A stretch of 64,000 nt of DNA from Ophthalmolycus amberensis (Eukaryota; Chordata; Actinopteri; Perciformes; Zoarcidae). This document shows, piece by piece, positions 1 to 11,659 of the stretch. The stretch covers positions 248,001 to 312,000 of the forward strand of contig JAFEUB010000909.1 in assembly GCA_024529925.1 (NCBI GenBank), written 5' to 3'. Position 1 is the stretch's first letter. Each line of letters begins with the position of its first letter. Position numbers and translations under genes: made by a program. A model generated the notes under the pieces. It saw only the letters and a list, made by a program, of their open reading frames with translations, ran no database searches and was not told where the DNA came from.

Positions 1-512
1 AGACTAGCAGGACTTCTCTTGATGATGCTAATGAACTTGTGTTATATTCACAAGGAAAACAAAAACTAGCCAAAGACATCATATGTCTAAACTTCAAACT
101 GGTTGCCTGGCAATATTTATTAACATTTTAATCTTTTATTTACATAATTTATTGCCTTAATTAGGCACATAGTCCACAGAGATTCCCAAAGTCTGGTTCT
201 GCAGTCTCTAGATTAATAATAGCAGTCTTGGCTTCATTTGCTGCCTCGTTAACAAACACACACACAGCGAGGACATTTCTGAAAACCATTTTACTCCATT
301 CAAAAGATATTAATAGCATCCAGTGGCGGCTGGTCAATAGAGGGCCATGGGGCATGGCCCCACCATGAGCCACACAAAAAAAAAAAAAAAAAAAAAAGAA
401 AAATTATAATAATCATAAATTATACAAATTGTCAATATTTGTGTTTTTGAACTGTGGAATGTACCCAGTAATGTGTGTAAAATATGATATCTGCGCAAAA
501 TATATGCTTTTC

Positions 513-676
513 CTGCTCGTCCTCTCCGCCTGTGTGCTCTCTGCTCGTGCTCTCAGCCTGTGTGCTCTCTGCTCGTGCTCTCAGCCTGTGTGCTCTCTGC
601 TCGTGCTCTCTGCCTGTGTGCTCTCTGCTCGTGCTCTCTGCCTGTGTGCTCTCTGCTCGTGCTCTCTGCCTGTGTG
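513..676. repeat. 28-bp minisatellite inside the hAT-like element, about 6 copies
   Basis: The anchor CTGCTCGT recurs at 513, 541, 569, 597, 625 and 653, exactly 28 bp apart. Copies differ at a few bases, and copies 4-6 share a variant (CTCTGCC in place of CTCAGCC). Open frames through it (Leu/Cys/Ser-rich or Arg/Glu/Ser-rich) are by-products of the repeat. Confidence 0.9.
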
Positions 677-689
677 CGCGACACCTCTG

Positions 690-868
690 AGAACGCGCAG
701 CTAGGGGGGCTTGATCGTTTTGGCCCAAAAGAGACGGGTCTATGAAGCAGTTTAGCCAATTGCTGATTCAAGATATAAATGAGTGACATACAATTTAGCC
801 AATCAGCGCCCTCAAATAGATTCAGCTTGGGGCTAGAACGATCAAGCCCCCCTCGCTGCGCGTTCTCG
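690..868. repeat. Internal inverted repeat of the hAT-like element
   Basis: A roughly 33-bp arm at about 690-722, containing GGGGGGCTTGATCGTT, is repeated in reverse complement at about 836-868, with only a few mismatches. The spacer is about 113 bp. The arms could form a long hairpin. Confidence 0.75.
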
Positions 869-1845
869 TCAGGAGAAGTCTCTACGCGCGAGCGCCAGCG
901 CGAGCACTCCTCCTCCAAGACCCGTTTGAGAGGAGAACTTTGGCGGAGATTCTGCAGCCAAAGAGCTGATATCAGATCAGCCTGACCTCACAATCAGATA
1001 GCAGACTACATGCGAAGCTTCACTAGCTGTACACCAGACAGGTTTGGCTAGCTGGATGACGTCATGCTAATCATTTATTTAGCTTTTTAAAACAACGGGG
1101 ACGGATCCAGCACGGACAGTTACGGGAGTGAGGAGGTAAGGAAACATGAGAACACCAGGACACACATGGAGAACTCTGTCAAGCTACATATTCGGCAAAG
1201 TGAACATCTTTTCTTCTACATAGCCTCAGTCTCATCTGCTTAACTTGGTCATGGAGGCATCAACATGTAATAGAGATGTTAAATTAACAGTGAAAACTCA
1301 TCATAGCTTAATTTGACATCAGTATTCATAATTACACTTCATGTTTACTTCTCCTGATCTTTACCTCCTATAACAAGGTCCATAGGGGCATCTCAATAAA
1401 TAAACATGTTATATTATATTATATAAGTGTTATTTACTGATTGTTTTCGTGTTGGAATACATGTTAAATATTTAACTGCCAAGTAATAATGAGTGTTTGA
1501 TACTTACATTTTTTTTGCATTAAATCATACTGGGATGTTTGCTGAAATTGATAAGATGGCCCTACCTAGAACATTTTCCACCAGCCGCCACTGATAGCAT
1601 CCTTTTAAAAAACAAACATTAAATACTAAATAGTTCACTGATATGAATGGTCTAATGAAAGAGTTTAAGTTGGATAATTTAGGCATAAAAAAAAATAATA
1701 AAAAAGAGTCTTTACTGAACACACATTTCCATTGATGCATTCAAATGAGTCGGCACTACTCACTTTGGGTTCAGTCCAACAAAGGACACTTTCCCTATCA
1801 GTCATTTGAGCATTTCATTCTCTGATAACATGTCATTGTCGAATA

Positions 1846-1902
1846 ATTATTCTACAAATTTCCCCCTGGGAATGAATAAAGTACCTATCTATCTATCTAT
1901 CT
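1846..1902 (+). mobile_element. 3' tail of a truncated LINE/SINE-like retroposon
   Basis: The sequence AATTTCCCCCTGGGAATGAA leads into TAAAGTAC and then (CTAT)n. The same layout recurs at 26669-26718, so this is a dispersed fish retroposon 3' end with a tetranucleotide tail. The family is not assigned. Confidence 0.6.
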
Positions 1903-2809
1903 GACCGACAGAAATCCCAGATAAACCACCGTCACGTGCACACATCTCCACAAGAGGCACACATTTTTGCCACACAAACAAACGTGATATCCCTTGGCAC
2001 AGGGAAAATAAGGTGCTTTCACACTGAGGTAGCCTGCTTCATTGAAATGCCACAGAGCAGTTCCACAGCGGCATTGAGAGAGTCCGAACACACAGAGCCT
2101 GGGGAAAGTCTCAGTCCCTGAAAGAGGATCATTAGCATTGGCAACAAAAGCAGAGACACAAATTAATCTTGTATGAGAACCAGCAAAGAGCAGATTACAC
2201 AGTTAAGGAAGCAATGATTGTTGTTGTGAGAAGAAGGGGAGTCTTTACCCTGATAAATAACTAATACAGAGACTAAACAGGGGAATGTAATATGGGTTAG
2301 AGGTGGAATATGCTTGAAGCTTGTATTAATGATGAATGCGATAGCTCGGCATATGTCCGGTCAATCCCTTTTTATTCCCTTTTCATTTTATCCTCCTCCC
2401 GTTTCCACTTTAGCTCCCTCCTCATCTAACCCTCACCCGACCCCGCTGGCCAAATAAATACATAAATAAATAAATATTACATAAGACAACACTGTTTGCT
2501 CGATGTGGGGATAATCATCAACTAGAGTAATCTGAAAATAAATCAACCCAAAAACAAATGAGATCATTCCCTCCTGACGGAGCTACTGAACAGACTTCAC
2601 CACATTAGCACTACTGCACCTCCAGGAGGTGTTGTGTTTTACTGGCCTTAACGAGCTTGTGTGTCAGATATGAACCGACGCTGCTCAGACACCAGATCAG
2701 GGTAATTCTAACTGCACATCAATACGTGTGTGCCCGACTCTCTGGGTGTTAGGGCTGTTTTCCTGTGACTTGAATTATAAACAACTAGTACACATAAGCT
2801 GACGTATGC

Positions 2810-2811
<2 letters not shown>

Positions 2812-2843
<32 letters not shown>
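2812..2843. repeat. (CA)n microsatellite
   Basis: About 16 uninterrupted CA units. Confidence 0.95.
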
Positions 2844-2845
<2 letters not shown>

Positions 2846-4129
2846 GCAAGAGAGACTCCGAGAGGGAAGGAGAGGAACACAATCAATACCCTCTCTCTTC
2901 CATTTGCTATATTGCACCATTAACGTTCCTTAAATATCCCCTTACAATTGAATCCCAAACCCTAATTATCTCTCCTTGATACTCTCTTCTTCTACGCACA
3001 CACATCCCTCTTCTTTCTGTCTGGTATCACCAAAAACTATTTTCTGACCTTCCAAAACTGTTTACCAAACGCACACAAACATCCCTAAAACTGGAACGTG
3101 TTTCTGACTGAATAACCAAATACCAGCACTCTCAAGTGAAACCAAAGTAATATGCAAACTGCCCGCAGGCGAGTGTGTGTTTACACGAGTGTGTGTGTCT
3201 GTGTGTGTCTGTGTGTGAATGAGAGGATGAGAATGGAGATAGACAGAATATTAATTTTGCCCGTCAGTAAAAAATAATTAGAGGTTAGATTAGAAGTCGC
3301 CTCTGAGCCCGTCTGCTCTGCCGACAAACAGTGGCTAATATGAAGCAGATGTTGACATGGGAGCGTTGCAACGAGGAAGAGGAAAACATGCATGAAGAGT
3401 ACCGGTTGTAATCCAGTGATAAACAGCTGAGAGGGATACAAAGGATACAGCTCTGACTGACCCGGTTCTCAACTTTTGGAGGCAGACTTTTTTGACTAGT
3501 CCCGTGTGGGTGACAGTCAAAATCAAGGCAGTTAAAAGAAATACAATGAGCTTTACAAAAGAGACTTTTTATTAAAATGTTGCAATATTATTCAATGGAA
3601 GTGTGTGACAACAGTTGTTCAAGGTGAATATCAAGGGAAACAGAGGTCTCTTATGTAGCTTATAATGCATTATTAGAAATAAAAATGAGCCAGTATGGAA
3701 AAACATATGTCACACAATAACCACTGGAAAGTACCAGCGTCTCAACAAAGCTATACAATCTTAAACTATCAGTATTAAAACAAATGGAACATAACAAAAA
3801 AACACATTTAAGTTACTCTCAACACACTACGGAGAGCCTCAGTAGGGATATAATTGTTTTGTTCAGAGAAAAGTGAAATGCAAAGTAGTTTGAAAATGTT
3901 TGCAATTAAGAGCTTTAATTTGAGGACGTGAACGCAGCAGCACAGCTCTCCAGTGCAGTTTAATTAAAATATCACACAAAGCAGAGCAGCGTACACACGC
4001 AGAACAAGATAAACGTGTGCCAATAAGTTAGTTTGCAGAGGGAGAGAGATCAGTCAAAGTTGTAAACATTGAATCCTCCATCGTGTGTCTGTGTGTGTTT
4101 GTTTGTTGTTTGGTTGGTCGGTGGATATC

Positions 4130-4570
4130 TGGTCTACCTGTGATGTGTCCAGGAAAACGCTCGTTCTGAACTTCCCTCGCCGTATCTCCATTTCAAGGGC
4201 AGAGCCGCGGGCAACGGTTGCTCTTGCTGTTTGATTTCGGCAAAACATCGTCTCCGCTTTCTGCCAACTTCACAGATAGTCCTGTGCAGCCCGTATTATT
4301 AAAGCGAGCATAAACTGGGGAGGAATCGCTTAAAAAAAAACAGCCCAAACAGCCAGGGCGCAGATCCAGGTGGCACAAAACGGCCCCACCAGAGGAACAA
4401 CAAACTCCCAAGAGATTAATAAGGCAAGCGCCCAAATCAAACACTGACGTTTCTTCTGATGTAGGACCCGAGACTGAAAAACGGATTCACGGAGTCTGTC
4501 TTTCACAGCTGACTTTCAACTTTCCCAAACACTGCCCCTTGTGCGCGCAGCAGTGAGTGACACGGTGACA
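4130..4570 (-). promoter_or_regulatory. CpG-rich patch, possible promoter or first exon
   Basis: CpG dinucleotides are clearly denser here than in the flanking AT-rich sequence, with GCCGCGGGC, GCGCGCAGC and several ACGG/TCGC. On the minus strand an open stretch from an ATG at 4248 to 4138 (37 codons, ending SVFLDTSQ) is followed directly by a GT donor (CAG|GTAGAC), which looks like a first coding exon. I do not recognise the peptide and see no partner exon downstream, so a gene is not established. Confidence 0.25.
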
Positions 4571-7500
4571 CCCCCTGCGTTAGAGCTGGGACCTCACTTT
4601 GCCCTGTCCTGTATCCGGAGACCCCTACTGGCGAAGAATGCCGTGTAGTGATTTATTATAGCGACAGTGTATCTGTGGTAGGCCTGTTTATGAAAGTCAT
4701 TCAGTAGATGGAGCATGACACTACACCACCAATCATGTTTTACTAACATGTGTAGCCTTAATAGGCCCTTCTCGCAGCAGTCATTCTGACGTGTCATTGC
4801 AGGGTTAACACAGGTGTGATTAATGACATTAATTATGGCCTTGTTTCATTTAGGTTGGCCAGGGCCCTGGTATTATGCATGCTGGCTCACTGGATTGACT
4901 GTGACACATATAGATTTGGACCACAATTAACGTTATTAATTGCACCCGCGTTTACCCTGCGATGAAATGGCTGCTGTGAAAAGGGTCTATTATTTAATGC
5001 TGCCATATAACTTTAAAAATATACAAAATCCAAAAAGCATTCATCGAAATTACTACCACTTTTTAAAGAATGTACTTTGACCTATAGTTCCATATTATTA
5101 TTTCAACTAATAAACATTTTAGGCTGTGTTTTCCGGTTTAAACCCCTGGCACTCAAATGTATTTAAATTAAAATGATTAAAGAATTCAATGTGAGAACAT
5201 TACTCCACACAGTGTAGGACTATACTTAATTTCAGTTGGAAATCCCTCTTCTGCTGACACATTTGTCTACTATGGTTTAAATGGGCTAAATGTATCCATG
5301 AAAGGTACTTTACAAATAAGTTATTGTACTGCAGATGACATTTTTAGAGCTGTACCACTCCATTGAATACATATGGATGATGTTTGGCCAAGTAATGTGC
5401 CTTTTAATGATGAATCTACCAGTGAGTCCAGGTGGATTGATGAGGTTATTATGACTTCTACAGCCTATCACATGAAGAACATGCCATAAAACAAATATCT
5501 TGACCTGTCAAAGGACCAGACACTTTTAATATGTTTCAGGGGATATTTCTTTGGGTGTATGTGCTTTGCTTTCATGATATAACATTTTATTAACGAGCAT
5601 CTGTAACAGAGCATGAATGTGAATCATGCTCTGTGGCTGCACCAGGACTTTACTGGACCTGCTGTGAGTGGAATTCTGAAAGGTCAGAAGGTCATAAAGC
5701 TTCAGTCTCTCCGAGGCAGAGGTCACATCCACATAGAGTGTGACAAGGGTTTGCTGGGAAGTCCCAGCCTCGTGACACAAGGTGAGACCAGAAACACTGG
5801 GTAGGAATTTAACTCTTCAAACCCATTGTCTAGCATTATGGTGTCGTGTTGTGATGGTGAGCATTTTTTGTGAATTTTTGTTCTTAGTCATAAATAGCCT
5901 TAATACAGAAATCTGTTTTCCGTCAGACAATTACAAAATCTTGTTTGTTTTTTTCGAAACAGATGTATAAGTAGTGTTGCATTTCCAATATTTCAATCAA
6001 TTTGGTGCACTATGCTTAAACATATAATGATGTCTGTAGTTCTGCAATGAGGGTTTCTTGGTCACATGGAAACAGGGAACGGGGCTTGTGTAGCCCGTTT
6101 CTCTAATCTCCCCCCCAAGTCTCTTATTTAAAAGCAGGATGTTTGTTGATGCTGGGAGATGCTGGAAATAGCTGAAGGCGCTTAAACTCATGCAACAATG
6201 TGATCCCGCTTGGATGTCTGTCTGTTTCCTAGAAGGGACTATGTGAAATGCAGATTATGTTTACACGCCTCATGCCACTCTGGACAGTAGGGGGTAGACA
6301 GTCACAGAGGGGAGCAGTGCTTTCCCAAGCTAGGTCTGAACCCCTTTTAACTCCTCGTTGGGCTCCATCGAGCCCTTTGGGCAGCTCAGTTTGCTGCAGA
6401 GTCAGGCAAGCATGGGGCTTATGTGGAGGCTTTGCCGTGGCAGATTTTAAATCCATCTGTAGGGAAAAGATAGGTCTGGTTTATCACCCCTCGTTTATAG
6501 TGCATATTCTATTTGTAAATCCCACAAACTACATTTTCTCCCGTTACTGTCCCTCTTTTCTGTCTTTTGCCCACACAAATGCACACAAAACAAAACTGAC
6601 TGCTACAGTGAGAATCAAATACAGCAGTCAACACGGGCACAGTCACAGTGGGCTATAAAGTGCCGAACCACAGTCTGTACACAAACAAAGGGGCCGCTCT
6701 TTACTCAGAGAGAAATGGCTGTGGAGCAGCTGGAGGAAGATCATATGATGCAAAAAAACAGGAGACAATCATGCTGTTACACGATGGTATCACAAAATCC
6801 TATTGTTTCCCTCTCTGCCCCACATACTCATACAGTGTATGCCCACCAGTTTAGAACCAGAGGAGTGGGTGTATACAGGAAGCAAATCACCAGTATAGGA
6901 AATACGGGAAATCTATTCGGTTTCCTTTTTATGGAATGAAAGCACTACAGGCTCAGCAGCGTGATTGTGGCTGATCCCACTGTAATTACATGTGGTTTTC
7001 TATATTCTAAATATATACACATACAGTAACTATTACCCTACATCCTCTACTGTTCTTACATTATTAAACTTGAAGAATTCCAGGATCACTTTTCAGGACT
7101 ACTCGGGAAATAAACAGGTGTGCAAACCCAAAGTTATCAAGACTGTAATCAACCTCATGTTCTCATTCCAACCAAGCATTCCATATGAAAACCATACAAC
7201 ATTGGTGTATCTACTCCAATGGTATGAAAACACCCCAATGTTTTCTCTGACCGGTAAACACCCTTTTATCTTTATCTAAAGCTTGTAAGTCTGAGCTTGT
7301 CAAGATGTTAAGACGAAATATATTTGAGTGATCTTAATGTTTCAATGACTTTAAGGATCGAATTTTTTTTATCTGCACAACAATGTGTCACACTGTCTGT
7401 AGTTGCAACCATGACTATTATCACTCTGAATATGCACCCATCTTATGTGAAAAAACTACATTATGATGGATGCAATCCTATATTGGGCACTGGACAAGGG

Positions 7501-7876
7501 AACAAAAAAAAAAAGAGCATTTACTGGAACAACTCTCTGAATTAACTGCGTGGAAAGCACAAGAGGGACTAAAGCAGGACTCAAGTCTGGCTTGCGATCA
7601 CATTCTTAGCATGCCAAAAGACACAAACGTACAAAGTGTTTTGGCAGTGGTTCTGCACAGGTTTAAACACCTAATCGTTATGTGTTAATGCCACATTTTC
7701 CTAAAACATGAATACATTATACTAGTCTGACTTCTGCTGGACATTGCTTGCCATTACACTTACACATCATTGAGTCGGTCACATACGTACTTGGATAACC
7801 ATTCCCTCATTTTCTAATTAGAAAAACAAATGAAAAAAGCTGGCTATAATTACACACATTTGCTGCCCAGTAAAGT
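4571..7876. other. Intergenic, no gene recognised
   Basis: AT-rich unique-looking sequence between the CpG patch and the smn1 3' end. Open frames up to 136 codons occur but show no family similarity, splice logic or codon bias that I can see. Confidence 0.55.
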
Positions 7877-7957
7877 TTTATTTCACAACAGTGCGTCTAT
7901 GCTACAGTGCAGTAAAAACAAAATAGCAAGCAAGTTACCAACTGTGCTCCGATAGCC

Positions 7958-7963
7958 TTTATT
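7958..7963 (-). promoter_or_regulatory. Probable smn1 poly(A) signal AATAAA
   Basis: Minus-strand AATAAA lies about 190 nt past the smn1 stop codon at 8153-8155. A second AATAAA follows at 7877-7882. Either would give a short 3' UTR of roughly 200-290 nt. The assignment rests on position and motif only. Confidence 0.5.
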
Positions 7964-8152
7964 TAATCTATTTACAAAGAATACAAAACTCTCCTCCTTG
8001 AGCTTCGATGAACTCAGCATGTACACTTAGTTAATGACACTTCATTGAAACAACAAAAACACACATCAGGCACAACAGGAAGGATGGCTGCTGCACTAGG
8101 AGACACCTTGAGAAACTGAAACTATGAAAGTTGATCTATGAAGTTGATCATT

Positions 8153-9025
8153 TCATTTGTGGTGCAGTTTCGTCCAATTGGCAGCTTCTTTGCGTCCTTG
8201 TTTCAACCCCTGTAAAGAGAAGATGTTAATATAGCTTTCTTTTTAAAATCAAGGACTCCCACGTATGATGCCGCAGGAGGCATTTGATGAAAAGGCTCTT
8301 CTAGCCAAGAACAGCGAAAATTGAGTAATTTAAGAGTCCAAATTACCATACACACCCACTGCTTTTCACTACATAATGCAAGAGACTGAACCTGTAAATA
8401 CAAGCTGTAAATCCCTTTTATAGCCTATAAAGAATCAGTCAGCTTCTGCGTACATACCAAGTAGTATCCCGTGTGATATCCACTCATGTACCAGGAGATG
8501 AGCACGCTGCCCAAAGCCTCGTCATCCACCATGTCAGGGCTCATAGGCGGAGGTGGAGGGATCATCTGAGGCAGAGAGAGTGGGATCACAATGCAGATGC
8601 TGCAAGCTGGATAATATATGTTGTCTATAAATAACACGCTAGATTGAGGGGTGTTTTCTCAATTTACCAGCTGAGTGAGTAAATGTGTGCTTTTGACATC
8701 TTGATTGCATACCTAACAGCTAAAATAAAACACTATTTGCTGAAGCTTTTGCATTTCTAATTAGTGTACAGGAATATTTTCCAACTCACTGGTGGACCAA
8801 AAGGCATCATGGGAGGCCAGGGAGGAGGTACAGGCCCGTGAGCACCAGATCGTCTGCTTCCTCCCTAATAGAACAAAACAAAAAGGAGTTGAAAACAACA
8901 CACTGTGAACTCATTTTGCTTAAATGGGAGGTTAATGGCTTAAACATCCCTCTCTTCAGTGAACTATCCCCGACATTAAATAAGTGCAGTCTGAGGCTCA
9001 TTCCGTTCTTGTAATCTCACTAACT

Positions 9026-9082
<57 letters not shown>

Positions 9083-11659
9083 ACCTGTAAGAAAGGCTGT
9101 AAGAAAGGCTTACGATAGTATATTTTTCTTTTTAAAACATATTTTACTGTTCCTCTTTTTATGACTTTATACAGAATTACACCAACACAGAGGCTAGACC
9201 TATTAACATAAATGCCAGTTCAATTCATTGCCATCCAATACAATCTCCCAGCTATGAATGCCAACTCTGAGAGGTTGTTGTTTATATTCTAGTTTTATTG
9301 TTCACATTGTAAACAGTTTGTTTATAGTTCCTTTTATTATTCATTTTGCTGAGCTACCATTCGAACCTGTTAAACTCAAGAAATATGTGTGAAAGTAGTC
9401 TATGACCAGTTCATTTTGTTTGCTGACTCATGAGGAAAGGAGATAAGGGGTCTTTCTTCTTACCTGTTTGAAAGCATGCATGGGAGGTGGGCCTTGAGGA
9501 AACCCAGGGAAACCAGGAGCCCACATCGGAGGAGGTTCTCTGTGGGCCTTGGACTTCTGGGGTTTACTGTGTGGCTGTTTTGTGATGGATTGGTGTGGTT
9601 GACCTGTCACTTTCCTCTGTGGATGATTCTGCCTCCTTTACCTGAATTGCAGAGACATGTTACTTTAACCTTAATTTGTCATTTTACTTTTATACCTTGG
9701 AGACTACACATTTCTGAAATTGCTGAATAAATATTCGTGTTTTTCTTCCAGAGGGTACAGGCAAAAACTGAACAAAATAATATGAAGTTATCTGGAGCTA
9801 AATTAATCTACAATCCATATTAAATGCAAGTGATTTACTAATTACAACTTGGATTGATGACACAGTGACATTTGTTATGATCATTAAATTCCAGGATTTG
9901 GATAAAAATCCAGCAATATAAGAGACATTTTGCCTCAACTGACCTCATCTGTCAGTTATTATCTACTATTGTGTTCAGTCTATAGTGGCCAAATAAAGAC
10001 AAACGTAAAAAAACCGACAGCATGTCAAAGGTAACATGTTTGTTACTTAGTTTTCCTTTTACTCACATGCTGTTAATTTTGTCCTCTCATTTGCGGTGTG
10101 TATATTTGCAGAGTGGATAACATAACCTTGGGTGGACTGTATTAGACAGATGCTGCCTGTCTCCATTGAGTAAAAGGAGAATACCAGGTTCGTGTTAGCT
10201 CATTTCCAGATGATCATTTTATGAAAAATGAGTAGCTCCTGTTCACAGTAAGCAAAATATAAAGTTGGGGAGCAATCTACAAATTGAGGATGCAATGTAC
10301 ATCACCATTAACTGTGTTAAATAAAGAGGTAATCATATAAAAATAAGTAAACTCTAGTAAAATACACAACATATATTACATTTCACAAATATAAATAAAA
10401 TAATGTACTTGCACTGCTTTACCTTGGTATTTGTTTCTTCATCACCCTCAGACATCTCTGACAACAAGTCTTCAAGGTTCTGCTCCTCCTCGTTGCCGTA
10501 TTCTGTATAAACAACGACACAAGTGCCCCTCTTCTCGTCTATGAAGGAGATAGTGGCTGCATAGAGCTGGCCATCCTCTGACCAGTATGCACTGCACGAG
10601 TCCCCAACCTGCCACTGTGACACAACACAACAAAGTGTAACCATGACTATAACCGTACTATTTTGGTTGACTTCCTGTCTGAAGGTAACCAAATCTAGAA
10701 TCACAAATAGGGTGAACCAAATCGGAAGTTAGATCAATACAATGTGTTGCCTTCAATGCTGTCAATAAAATTGCTGAACAATAAGCCTCACTCCTGTATA
10801 TTCATCTGTATTCTTAAATTCCCGTTACGCACCTCTTTGTCTGGGGGTGCATTCGCTCTTTTCCTGCTCTGGTTCTTTTTGTTGTTCTTCCGTTTCTTTC
10901 CTGGAAGGTTTTTCTCAGAGGCCTCCGGCTCATCTTCACCCTTAAGGGCAGTCTGGCACACAAATCAAGAGCAGAGCATGAGTGGAAAAGGCAAACATAA
11001 ACATTTTGCAGTGCACATACACTGCAAGGCACATAGTTTTACCTTGAATGATGCAACAGCCTTGTCATAAGCCTTTATCAATGCTGTGTCATCCCATATA
11101 TCCGAATCGTCACTCTGGAAAAGAGAACAGATTAAGTGCCTCTGCAAATGAAAGACACACGTTTTCACATGCATGACAGAAAAGATGGAAAGTTATTGTG
11201 TAATCTTGCTCTTAATTTGATCTATTTTACAGTGAGCTAAGTGAATTTTCTGCAGCTGAACTGACGCCTGACCCTAGACCTGTCATGTTTATCATTGCAC
11301 TGTGTGGAGGGGATGCTACAGTAAGTGCAACATCTATGAGCAGCTAAAGCTAACTCCAGTGATGCCTCTCCAACACATTGCATACAATCGTGGCAATACC
11401 TCGACTACAGCAACACCTCAGGTATGCTGAGGATTTCTGGTTTCAATTTTAACTATTGCTTTTGTCTTTGTTACCCGACTAAGCAGAAGTCAGCGCTGGT
11501 TTGTAGCTTAGCTTCCTAGCTCAACAAACCAACCAAACATATAACGTTATAGCGTAACACAAAGGTTCGCGTGGGTTGTCATATTAAGCTCACTAGCGCG
11601 TCATAACCAACCTGTCCACCTCCACGTGAGAACAACACGTCTTTGCATCCATTCGCCAT
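8153..11659 (-). CDS. smn1: Survival motor neuron protein, 8 coding exons, frame broken in exon 5
   Basis: SMN oligomerises with Gemins and loads Sm proteins onto snRNAs; it acts in cytoplasm and nuclear gems. Coding exons run 11659-11612, 11114-11043, 10952-10833, 10614-10423, 9641-9464, 8864-8790, 8565-8458 and 8209-8153, all with GT-AG borders. Exon 1 starts [10 protein letters not shown], close to my recollection of zebrafish Smn. Exon 2 is the Gemin2-binding helix ([20 protein letters not shown]). Exon 3 is a Lys-rich block. Exon 4 is the Tudor domain ([15 protein letters not shown], then [15 protein letters not shown]), keeping the aromatic-cage W and Y residues. Exons 5-7 are proline-rich, and exon 7 carries the YG box ([14 protein letters not shown]). 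The last exon ends KLHHK-stop. All exons keep phase except exon 5, which is 178 nt instead of a multiple of 3. Without the extra base the protein would be about 282 aa, the normal fish length. Identity is certain; whether the frameshift is biological is not. Confidence 0.95.
9031..9079. repeat. (AT)n microsatellite in smn1 intron 5
   Basis: About 24 AT units between coding exons 5 and 6 of smn1. It is cruciform-prone and likely polymorphic. Confidence 0.95.

Larger units (their letters stand above)
321..1593. mobile_element. Non-autonomous hAT-like DNA transposon with 8-bp target duplications
   Basis: The left end is CAGTGGCGGCTGGT and the right end is its reverse complement (13-14 bp perfect, then divergent). 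The element is flanked on both sides by the identical 8-mer ATAGCATC (313-320 and 1594-1601). An 8-bp duplication with CAGTG-type termini is the hAT signature. The 1,273-bp body holds no transposase reading frame. It holds a poly(A) run near 376-397, a 28-bp minisatellite (513-676), and a large internal inverted repeat. The perfect duplications and termini suggest a fairly recent insertion. Confidence 0.85.
1594..4129. other. Intergenic, no gene recognised
   Basis: No exon with plausible splice sites and family similarity was recognised. It contains a truncated retroposon tail (about 1846-1902), a (CA)n tract (2812-2843) and GT-rich simple sequence near 3174-3218. Confidence 0.6.

Noticed and set aside
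429..728. Leu/Cys-rich and Arg/Glu-rich open frames near the left end
   Set aside because: They are translations of the 28-bp minisatellite on both strands, not genes.
9464..9641. smn1 as a processed pseudogene
   Set aside because: All introns, splice sites and the upstream promoter are present and every other exon is intact, so this is the gene locus itself with one indel, not a retrocopy.
10354..10704. Continuous 116-codon frame over the smn1 Tudor exon
   Set aside because: Only 10614-10423 is exon; the rest is intron read-through, shown by good acceptor and donor sites and family length.
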